From NCBI GenBank assembly GCA_964533705.1, contig CAZHMN010000025.1:1-34768 (forward strand): a stretch of DNA of 34,768 nucleotides. The letters are read 5' to 3'. A model generated the notes under the pieces. That model was not told the origin of the DNA. It worked only from the letters and a program-made list of their open reading frames with translations, and ran no database searches. Both the position numbers and the translations under genes were made by a program. Source of the stretch: CAZHMN01 sp964533705. GTDB lineage: Bacteria; Electryoneota; B3-LCP. This document shows positions 7,733 to 14,268 of this stretch, piece after piece; the first letter of the stretch is position 1; every line of letters begins with the position of its first letter.

Positions 7733-8713
7733 ATGTCTTTGCGGCAGATCTTCTGCATATTTCTTACCATCCTGCTGATCTGGACGGCAAATGTTTTCGC
7801 CGGCCCCTTAAGCATTGGCAACTTCACTCAGGTTAAGCTGGAGTACCAGTACACCGACTACTTCAAGTACACCTACCCCAATCCGATCTTATTCGAATAT
7901 CCCGATCAGCAATACACTCAGCCGCTGCCCTATATCGCCGATTTCCCGGAAAACCGCGCCCTACTACGGATTATTCAGGGCCTGGGCTTCAATGATGAAT
8001 TGGAGATGCGATATCAATATTCCGACCTGAACGAGGAAAATCACCAGGATCTCTTCTTTTTAAAATACCAACGCAACCTGACAGCTTCCGCCGATGCGCA
8101 CGTCAGCGGCCAGATTACCCGAGGGATTAGTGGGTTTCTGGGCAAGATGATTGAAGTGGGAGGCAAATATGATTGGGCAGGTTTCTTCCTGGCTTCCGGA
8201 TCATATGCTTATTACACGAATGAGTCGGACACATCGGACAGTGATGCTCATTCTTTCCAATGGAAGCTTCGTCAGAGTTTGACCAACACGACAGCTTTTC
8301 AGGTCAGGCATGATTGGTTCTTCGCCAAGGGGGAGACGTCCGATTTTACCACTAATACGCTGAGCTTTTGGCTCTCCCAGTGGCTGCCGACGAAAACGGC
8401 TGTGCATTTAGAATATCGCTACCATTGGGATACAACCAATTTGAAATCATTCTCGCCCGGTTTTGAAATTGACCAGTACCTTTCCTGGGCGACGATACTC
8501 AAGGTGCGGGGACGATACTACTACGGGAAACCGGGCAATCCCGAAGCTTTGCAAAGCTTGAAAGGCGATCACTTCGAGAGCTATGCTGTATCCGCGATTC
8601 TGAGCTACTATTTGTTCGCCGAAACCAACGTTTCCCTCAAGTACCGATACTACTGGAGCGATCAGGACATTGAAATGAACACTTACTTGCTCGCCCTGGA
8701 GCATATCCTATGA
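7733..8713 (+). CDS. Outer-membrane beta-barrel protein (DUF3570-like by context)
   Basis: A 326-aa exported protein. The signal peptide (1-23) ends VFA. The mature part is a run of alternating-residue strands rich in Tyr, Trp and Phe, such as VKLEYQYTDYFKYTY, AVHLEYRYHWDT, LKVRGRYYYG and SLKYRYYWSD, with polar turns between them, typical of a barrel of about 14-18 strands. Its place between a DUF4266-like lipoprotein and a thioredoxin-like protein matches the known neighbourhood of DUF3570 proteins, but I cannot confirm the family by sequence alone. The stop overlaps the next gene by four bases (ATGA), so translation is coupled. It could serve as a porin for the redox system or as its outer-membrane target. 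Confidence 0.65.
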   Translation: MSLRQIFCIFLTILLIWTANVFAGPLSIGNFTQVKLEYQYTDYFKYTYPNPILFEYPDQQYTQPLPYIADFPENRALLRIIQGLGFNDELEMRYQYSDLNEENHQDLFFLKYQRNLTASADAHVSGQITRGISGFLGKMIEVGGKYDWAGFFLASGSYAYYTNESDTSDSDAHSFQWKLRQSLTNTTAFQVRHDWFFAKGETSDFTTNTLSFWLSQWLPTKTAVHLEYRYHWDTTNLKSFSPGFEIDQYLSWATILKVRGRYYYGKPGNPEALQSLKGDHFESYAVSAILSYYLFAETNVSLKYRYYWSDQDIEMNTYLLALEHIL

Positions 8714-9594
8714 GATCCATGCGCAGACATATCAGAATCTCAATCACCGCTTCCATCCCGCTGTTGCTGATTGTCCTGCTTCTTGGGGGCTGTGGCGATG
8801 CGCCGACCACGGCTACCGATTGGGTTGGCAACCTCCAAGTGTTAGGAACCTTGCAGGGCGGTCAACCTGCGGACTCTCTTCTAATTTCCCTGGACGGCGA
8901 TACTCTGGGGTATTTACCCAATCCGCATACTTTTGAAAACCTGATTGCAGGCGAACACTTCCTCGGTGTTTACACCGTGGCTCGGTACGAAAACGACACC
9001 CTGGAGTACTTCTGCCAACCGAAGACCGTTTCGGTCAATCCCGGGCAGACAACGGTAGCCGAATTCTCTTTGATCACGGACATTCCTGAATCCCCTTACC
9101 CGGGATACGTTGCACCCGATTTTGCCCTGTACGATCTCGATTCCAATCTGGTATCATTATCGGGTCTAAACGGCAAAATCGTATTACTCTATTTCTTCGA
9201 ATCAGGGTGACATTTTTGCACCGGCACGGAGATTCCGAGCTTCCAGACAGAGATTTTCGATGTATATTCCCCGGAGGAAGTTGAAGTCCTCGCTCTGAAT
9301 GAAAACGCCAACCGAACCTGGTTGGAAGGATATGCCGCGGATACCCTGTTTTATAAGGATGTTGCTATCACTTTTCCAATGCTTTATGACGAAATGGGAG
9401 CGGATCATGGTCTGACATTTGAAGCTTATGAAGCGTCAGACGATTTCCTGCCCTCTATCTTCTTGGTTGACCAGACCGGTATCATCCAGCTCCGCTACGA
9501 CGGAGCCGATGAACCGTCTGAGTTTGATCCCGAGCTTGAGGAAATAATAGCTACCATAGATGAGCTCCTGGCCAATCCGCCGGAGGGCCGGTAA
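8710..9594 (+). CDS. Thioredoxin-fold selenoprotein, lipoprotein (UGA = Sec167)
   Basis: Read through the TGA at 9208-9210 this is one 294-aa protein. Residues 1-28 are a lipoprotein signal (LLLGGC, Cys28). Residues about 38-120 form a beta-rich PEGA-like domain. From about 135 there is a TlpA/AhpC-like thioredoxin fold: APDFALYDLD, then KIVLLYFFESG-U-HFC-TGTEIP, where relatives have WCxxC; here it is Sec167-x-x-Cys170. The frame continues after the UGA with the expected helix, a second half and a LPSIFLVD cis-proline loop, so this is not a pseudogene. A hairpin at 9224-9240 fits a bacterial SECIS. The gene overlaps the barrel gene by four bases. Probable role: an envelope disulfide or peroxide redox protein; the substrate is unknown. 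Confidence 0.85.
9208..9240 (+). promoter_or_regulatory. Sec UGA codon and SECIS-like hairpin 1
   Basis: TGA at 9208-9210. GC-A-CGGA (9224-9230), loop GAU (9231-9233), UCCG-A-GC (9234-9240). The apical loop begins with G and lies 20 bases after the UGA, within the range known for bacterial SECIS elements. The core CGGA-GAU-UCCG is identical to that of the second selenoprotein. Confidence 0.72.
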
Positions 9595-9621
9595 GCAGCG
9601 AAAACACATCGAGGAAAAGTT

Positions 9622-10152
9622 GTGAAATATGTGAAATTGACCGTACTCGTGGCTATATTCGTCGTTTTAATAGCGTCCCTTTCGTGCGCGGCGCTGAAAG
9701 CTGGAACACCTGCTCCTGACTTCTCGCTGATGACGACGACTGATGATACCATCACTCTGTCCGATTATCGAGGCCAGATTGTCATTTTGCATTTCTGGAA
9801 ATCCAATTGACGACAGTGTCATGCGGAGATTCCGCATCTGCAGAAAATCGCAGAAAAGTACCCGGAAGATCAGGTCAAGATTCTGTCCATGAATGCCATC
9901 AATCCGGCAGGACAGGCAAAAGCTGAGGCAAAGCGTTATAAAATTGAATTTCCCGTACTGGTATGCCGCAGAACGAAATTGGTGCGCGATTACGAGGTCA
10001 CCAAACTGCCCCATCTCTTCATCATTGATTCAGAAGGGGTTATCCAGTCGAGTGAACTCTTTCTTAAAGAAAAAGACATCGAGAAGGTACTCGATGACTT
10101 GCTCGCCAGGCAGGCGAAGGAGTGCGCAGAAGGCGTTGAATCCGGAGAATAG
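9622..10152 (+). CDS. Exported thioredoxin-fold selenoprotein (UGA = Sec63)
   Basis: Read through the TGA at 9808-9810 this is one 176-aa TlpA/ResA-like protein. The signal segment (1-22, LIASLSC) has a weak lipobox. Then come APDFSLMTTTDD and IVILHFWKSN-U-RQC-HAEIP, with Sec63-x-x-Cys66 where relatives have WCxxC. After the UGA the same frame gives the central helix, VKILSMNAIN, and the cis-proline loop KLPHLFIIDSEG, so the fold is complete. GTG is chosen because GAGG lies about 8 bases before it; 27 bases separate it from the previous gene. A perfect SECIS-like hairpin follows the UGA. It is probably co-transcribed with the first selenoprotein, and may be its partner in a relay. Confidence 0.88.
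9808..9837 (+). promoter_or_regulatory. Sec UGA codon and SECIS-like hairpin 2
   Basis: TGA at 9808-9810. AUGCGGA (9821-9827), loop GAU (9828-9830), UCCGCAU (9831-9837): seven perfect base pairs with a loop starting in G, 17 bases after the UGA. This is the strongest of the three SECIS candidates. Confidence 0.8.
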
Positions 10153-10196
10153 CACGACTGCGCATCCAAATTGCATCGGTAACTATAAAGTTATTC

Positions 10197-10243
10197 AGCA
10201 GATCGGGGATTGCTTCCGTTATTTCTCATCAATCCGATCTGCT
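10197..10243 (+). terminator. Strong hairpin after the second selenoprotein gene
   Basis: AGCAGATC (10197-10204), a GG bulge, and GGATTG (10207-10212) pair with CAATCC and GATCTGCT (10230-10243): 14 base pairs. It is followed by ATTTATTGTT, a weak U-tract. It is probably a terminator or attenuator separating the downstream genes from the first transcript. Confidence 0.55.
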
Positions 10244-10250
10244 ATTTATT

Positions 10251-10290
10251 GTTAGAAACCTGGAGATCGCCAGGTATACAAGCCTCTAAC
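10251..10290 (+). promoter_or_regulatory. Structured leader before the tiny selenoprotein gene
   Basis: Outer arms GTTAGA (10251-10256) and TCTAAC (10285-10290) enclose an inner hairpin ACCTGG (10258-10263) and CCAGGT (10270-10275) with a six-base loop. It ends 16 bases before the ATG at 10307, where no clear Shine-Dalgarno is visible. Function unknown. Confidence 0.4.
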
Positions 10291-10306
10291 GATTGACTCA
10301 AGCAGA

Positions 10307-10450
10307 ATGAACAAAGGCAAGCTGATACTCTATGTAGTTTTGGCTGTTATCGTCATCATCGCGCTTCTCCGCGGCATCCTTCTGGGTGATCCCGCAGACA
10401 TGCGGATGGAGGCCTCCGGGCTTTGACTGGCCTGCATCGGGATCGGATGA
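10307..10450 (+). CDS. Tiny membrane selenoprotein candidate (UGA = Sec40)
   Basis: Reading the TGA at 10424-10426 as Sec gives 47 residues ending at the TGA at 10448-10450. The N-terminus MNKGK is followed by one membrane segment (about 6-26, LILYVVLAVIVIIALL), a polar stretch, and then GL-U-LAC-IGIG, a third U-x-x-C (Sec40, Cys43). A SECIS-like hairpin follows at the right distance. If the second TGA were also read, the protein would have 63 residues and end at TAG 10496-10498; its hairpin is at the wrong distance, so I take it as the stop. Alternatively the gene ends at the first TGA (39 aa). No ribosome-binding site is obvious. The place between two selenothioredoxins and a transmembrane oxidoreductase suggests a redox role. 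I do not recognise the family. Confidence 0.55.
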
Positions 10451-10462
10451 TCCCTTTCGCAG
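10424..10462 (+). promoter_or_regulatory. Sec UGA codon and SECIS-like hairpin 3
   Basis: TGA at 10424-10426. CUGC (10432-10435) pairs with GCAG (10459-10462); after an internal loop, GGGAUC (10439-10444) pairs with GAUCCC (10449-10454) around the loop GGAU. The loop starts with GG and lies 18 bases after the UGA. The second in-frame TGA (10448-10450) is inside this hairpin. Confidence 0.6.
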
Positions 10463-10554
10463 AGCGATAACATTCCTTTCTCTGGACTCAAGGGGTAGGT
10501 ATATTTTCACCTTAAGGAGATTCATACAAGTTTTACACACGATGGAACAGCAGC

Positions 10555-12930
10555 GTGGCCGAGCAAGCTAAAATAAACATAGCCCCCTGTATGTCAGTCT
10601 GTCCGCAGGGGCAGGACATTCGTAGACTGACCGAAATTCTGGCTCGAGCCCACCGAGGAGAGATCCCCGAGGAAGAAGCATTTGAGCAGGCTTGGCGTGT
10701 GGCGACGGAACGCAATCCGCTACCGGCGGTCTGCTCCCGGGTCTGTCCACATGAATGCGAAGGCGCCTGCAATCGCGCCGAACAGGACTGCGCCGTAGGC
10801 ATCAATAGCATCGAGCGATTTCTGGGTGACTGGGCCATCGAACGCGGTCTCAAGCACCGGAAAATAACCGATAAAGTCCAACCGGAGAAGATCGCGGTGA
10901 TCGGTTCGGGACCGGCGGGGCTTTCCTGCGCCTATCATCTGGCTCGACGTGGATACAAAGTCACCATCTTCGAAGCCTTCCCCCAACCGGGCGGCATGTT
11001 GCGTTACGGCATCCCCCGCTTCCGCCTGCCTCGAGACATACTAGACGCCGAAATCGAAAAAATCCTCGATTTGGGTATTGAACTACGCACCAATATTACC
11101 GTGGGGAGGGACATACCCTTCGACGAAATCAAGGCGGAATATGATACCGTCTTTCTGGGCATCGGAGCGCAGAAATCCGTTGATCTGCATTTGCCCGGCG
11201 AAGATTGCTCGGGTGTCTATGGTGGACTTGATTTTCTCCGTCTGGTCAACAGCGGAAAGGAGGTAGAGATCGGCAGGGAGGTTGTCGTCGTAGGCGGGGG
11301 CAACACCGCCATGGATGCCGCTCGAGTCGCCCGCCGTTACGAAGCAAACGTGACCATCCTATACCGCCGCACCCGTGCCGAGATGCCGGCTCTGGAAGAG
11401 GAAATCATCAGCGCGGAAGAAGAAGGGGTTAAGATTATTTATCTGGCCGCGCCGCTGGAAGTTCTCTCAGAAAACGGACGGATTTCGAGTTTGCTTTGCC
11501 AGCGAATGGAACTGGGTGAACCGGATGAATCCGGCCGCCGCAGACCTGTCCCCGTACCCGATGATACCTTCACTATTCCCGCCGATAATTTAATCGTGGC
11601 TATTTCTCAGCAAATTAATTGGGAAGGACTGGAACCATTGCGTGCTCCCCTGGTCTGGACTGTTGAGGATGAGGAAGGCTACACCCAGCGGAACGGCGTT
11701 TTCGCCGGCGGTGACGTTCGTGGAATCGGCATCGTTGCCAAGGCGTTAGCAGAAGGAAGACATGCTGCTGAAACGATGCATGCAAATTTCCGGTGTTTAG
11801 AAACTCCCCCTGCTCCCGATTATGAAGTGATCAGCGCCGATCGGCTGAATCTGTACGTCCTGGAAAAGAAAACGCGCCCAACAATACCGCATCGGTCTGC
11901 AGCGGAACGGCTGGAAAAACCCTGGGAAGAAGCGACAGCGGCCCTGAGGCCCGATCAGGTGCTCGAAGAAGCGGAGCGCTGCATCAACTGCGGCGAGACC
12001 TTCATCAAGCACCCCAAAATCCACCCGATTCACCTCCTAAGACGTTTCACCCAGATCGGCGTGGGGACGTTGCTCTTCAACAGTTTCTGGGGCGTGCTGT
12101 CCACCAAGATGGTTTACGGTGGGCCGTTGCGCAACGTCTGTGTTCCGGGCTTGAACTGCCATTCCTGCCCCACGGCTCTGATGGGCTGTCCCATCGGGAT
12201 GATGCAGCATTTCTCCGCCACGCATCGCGTTCCCTGGTACCTGCTCGGGTTTTTGGGCATCATCGGCTTGATCTCGGGCCGATTCACCTGCGGATGGCTC
12301 TGCCCCTGGGGCATGATTCAGGATGTGCTCTACAAGTTTAAGAAAATCAGGATTAAGATACCCAAGCCGCTAATTTATTTGAAATACGTTATACTGCCGG
12401 TGTTGGTGATCATCATACCCTACTATACGTACGAACATTGGTTCAGCAAACTCTGCCCCTGCGGCGCTCTGATCGCCGGTATCCCCTGGGTGTTATGGAA
12501 TCCGACCGATCCGGTACTGGACATGACCGTAATTGATCCGGCCGACGTTGGCACCCTGTTCACCATCAAGATGATTATTCTGGGCGCATTTCTGCTCATG
12601 TTCTTGTTTATCAAACGCCCCTTCTGCCGCACGGTCTGCCCTCTGGGGGCTATCTATGCCCTCTTCAACCGAATCTCGCTGGTATCCCTAAAAGTCAAGG
12701 ACAGTTGTACAAATTGTGGGCAGTGCACGGCCGTCTGCCCAACCGATCTGAACGTCCGCACCGAAATCAATAGCGAGGGCTGCATCAAATGCCTGGAATG
12801 CACGCAGTGCCGGCATGTGAAGTTCGAGTGGAACTGGCCCTGGTATAGTCCCAAGAGGATCATGGATAAAATCCCGACGAAAGAGATTCTACCAAGCAGA
12901 GCCTATGAAGTGCAACTCAAGCAAAACTGA
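10555..12930 (+). CDS. Fusion of GltD-like NAD(P)H/FAD oxidoreductase and NapH-like membrane polyferredoxin
   Basis: A 791-aa protein predicted to move electrons from NAD(P)H into or across the inner membrane. Residues 1-100 form an Fe-S domain of the GltD type (Cys12, 16, 60, 64, 68, 72, 79), though the usual first CxxC is missing at the N-terminus. Residues 110-415 are the FAD/NAD(P) module: VIGSGPAGLS (115-124), VVVGGGNTAMDAA (244-256) and GVFAGGDV (381-388). RCINCG (475-480) may supply the missing ligands. Residues 490-690 hold about four membrane segments with the Cys motifs CGWLCPWG (579-586) and CRTVCPLG (691-698). The end is a two-cluster ferredoxin (Cys718-728 and Cys743-752). GTG at 10555 is the only good start, but it lacks a Shine-Dalgarno; AAGGAGA lies 34 bases upstream. 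Likely electron donor to the selenoproteins upstream (inference). Confidence 0.88.
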   Translation: MAEQAKINIAPCMSVCPQGQDIRRLTEILARAHRGEIPEEEAFEQAWRVATERNPLPAVCSRVCPHECEGACNRAEQDCAVGINSIERFLGDWAIERGLKHRKITDKVQPEKIAVIGSGPAGLSCAYHLARRGYKVTIFEAFPQPGGMLRYGIPRFRLPRDILDAEIEKILDLGIELRTNITVGRDIPFDEIKAEYDTVFLGIGAQKSVDLHLPGEDCSGVYGGLDFLRLVNSGKEVEIGREVVVVGGGNTAMDAARVARRYEANVTILYRRTRAEMPALEEEIISAEEEGVKIIYLAAPLEVLSENGRISSLLCQRMELGEPDESGRRRPVPVPDDTFTIPADNLIVAISQQINWEGLEPLRAPLVWTVEDEEGYTQRNGVFAGGDVRGIGIVAKALAEGRHAAETMHANFRCLETPPAPDYEVISADRLNLYVLEKKTRPTIPHRSAAERLEKPWEEATAALRPDQVLEEAERCINCGETFIKHPKIHPIHLLRRFTQIGVGTLLFNSFWGVLSTKMVYGGPLRNVCVPGLNCHSCPTALMGCPIGMMQHFSATHRVPWYLLGFLGIIGLISGRFTCGWLCPWGMIQDVLYKFKKIRIKIPKPLIYLKYVILPVLVIIIPYYTYEHWFSKLCPCGALIAGIPWVLWNPTDPVLDMTVIDPADVGTLFTIKMIILGAFLLMFLFIKRPFCRTVCPLGAIYALFNRISLVSLKVKDSCTNCGQCTAVCPTDLNVRTEINSEGCIKCLECTQCRHVKFEWNWPWYSPKRIMDKIPTKEILPSRAYEVQLKQN

Positions 12931-12990
12931 TTCCACACCGCCGATAACCGCTTGAACCTGCCAATCTCAATCGAGAAGCAGTTTTCTTCC

Positions 12991-13019
12991 TTCCGGAATA
13001 GATCCTGAATTCTCCGGAA
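12991..13019. repeat. Inverted repeat
   Basis: TTCCGGA (12991-12997) and TCCGGAA (13013-13019) form a perfect seven-base-pair arm pair with a 15-base loop, 60 bases after the stop of the oxidoreductase gene. No T-run follows, so a rho-independent terminator is not supported. It may be a processing site. Confidence 0.4.
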
Positions 13020-13038
13020 CCAATTTATGTAGTTGACG

Positions 13039-13102
13039 TTAAAACGATAAATTATAAGGGGCTGAGGAGTACTGTATCCCTTTGACCACTTTATCGTCTT
13101 AA
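13039..13102. repeat. Long two-tier inverted repeat before the deacetylase gene
   Basis: TTAAAACGATAAA (13039-13051) pairs with TTTATCGTCTTAA (13090-13102) at 12 of 13 positions; inside the 38-base spacer AAGGG and CCCTT can also pair. It ends 47 bases before the ATG at 13150 and may be a leader structure or an operator. The rest of 12931-13149 shows nothing else. Confidence 0.45.
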
Positions 13103-13149
13103 AATATAAAGACTTAAAGGAGGCGACCGGATTTGCGGGCTGGAGTGAT

Positions 13150-14268
13150 ATGAGCAAGAGATTTTGCCTACTCCTCGAGGACGATTGGGAATTAATGGGC
13201 GACGGTTCAGGAAACGTTGCATCGCACCAATATTTACCGACTCTTTTTCTTTTAAAGATCGCCGGGCAACTGAACATTAAAGTAACCTTCATGGTTGACG
13301 TCGCCCAGCAGCTTACTTTTATTGAACATCAGAATGAGGATTCGAACGTTAAGATACAAAAGCAATTATGGGATGACACTGTTCGTCTCATGAAAGAGAA
13401 TGGATTCGACGTTCAACTGCACCTTCATCCACAATGGATTAACGCCACCTTTAAAGATGGCTTTTTTCATATCGGCAGAAACCGGAATCTTGGAACCTAC
13501 GACTCATCATTTCAGAGTAAACTGCTGCAAGAATCGGTCGAATATCTACATGCCTTGTTACGCCCCATTGATTCCGGGTATAAAGTACAGGCATTCAAAG
13601 CCGGCTTTTGGGGGCTTCAGCCTTATAAAAACTTGCACAAACACTTCACTGAACTCGGTATTAAGCTGGTTCTGGGAGTCAGAAAGGGATTAAAGATACC
13701 ATCTGCATCGGTGGATTATGAAGGTCTTGAGGAGGACACCCTGCCCTATTATCCCGATGCGAATGATATCAACAAACTGGCAACCGATAAGGCCGGCGTT
13801 ATCGTATTGCCATTGGCCTATTATTCACCCGACCTCATAACATTAGCCGGGCTTACGTTACATCTATTAAAGAGGAGATTTTTCGCTTTTTCATCCGATC
13901 ATTCATATCTCTTCCCTAATCCACCCTTATCAAACGAGAAATTTAACCACCACAAGTGGAATGAAAAAATCAGGCTATCCGCGCGCCCCTATTTGACGCA
14001 TTTAAAGATCGGTGATCAGCCTTTTTCCTACTTGAAAGCTTCGTTTGACGCCGTGGTCAGGCGTTTGCGCCGCTATGAAATTGAGCGCGTGCCGATTGTC
14101 ATCGAGAGCCACACCAAACTGTATGTCAACAATTATGCGGATATTGCCAGGTTTCTTCGTTATATCGTTGAAAAATACGAAAAAGAAGTCGAATTTATCG
14201 ATCTTAAGACGTTTATTGAGGAAATAGAGAGGGATTTATGCCCTGTGAGGCGTTGTCATGAATCTTGA
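13150..14268 (+). CDS. NodB-fold polysaccharide deacetylase-like protein
   Basis: A 372-aa protein. The start of the fold has an acidic motif, LLEDDWELMGDG (7-18), then KVTFMVD (about 44-50), and then VQLHLHPQW, giving His-x-His. Together these match the Asp-Asp and His-His metal site of NodB-like (beta/alpha)7 deacetylases. A further FKAGFWGLQP segment and a late IVIESHTK strand fit the barrel. There is no signal peptide, so it is likely cytosolic and acts on a nucleotide sugar, lipid-linked sugar or other small N-acyl substrate. GGAG lies about 6 bases before the ATG. It overlaps the next gene by 11 bases. The pair is visibly more A+T-rich than its neighbours, which suggests transfer. The substrate is not known. 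Confidence 0.7.
   Translation: MSKRFCLLLEDDWELMGDGSGNVASHQYLPTLFLLKIAGQLNIKVTFMVDVAQQLTFIEHQNEDSNVKIQKQLWDDTVRLMKENGFDVQLHLHPQWINATFKDGFFHIGRNRNLGTYDSSFQSKLLQESVEYLHALLRPIDSGYKVQAFKAGFWGLQPYKNLHKHFTELGIKLVLGVRKGLKIPSASVDYEGLEEDTLPYYPDANDINKLATDKAGVIVLPLAYYSPDLITLAGLTLHLLKRRFFAFSSDHSYLFPNPPLSNEKFNHHKWNEKIRLSARPYLTHLKIGDQPFSYLKASFDAVVRRLRRYEIERVPIVIESHTKLYVNNYADIARFLRYIVEKYEKEVEFIDLKTFIEEIERDLCPVRRCHES

Noticed and set aside
9211..9594. Treating the part after the TGA at 9208 as a separate or broken gene
   Set aside because: The frame is continuous from 8710 to 9594, the fold needs both halves, there is no start signal just after the TGA, and the TGA sits at the active-site position.
10448..10450. 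The second TGA of the tiny gene as a second selenocysteine
   Set aside because: The only following hairpin (TCGC-AGA-GCGA) has its loop 10 bases away, too close for a known SECIS, and the residues after it look unstructured. Kept only as an alternative.
12903..13292. A minus-strand frame across the gap before the deacetylase
   Set aside because: It overlaps the ends of two well-supported genes, has no ribosome-binding site, and its residues show no domain.
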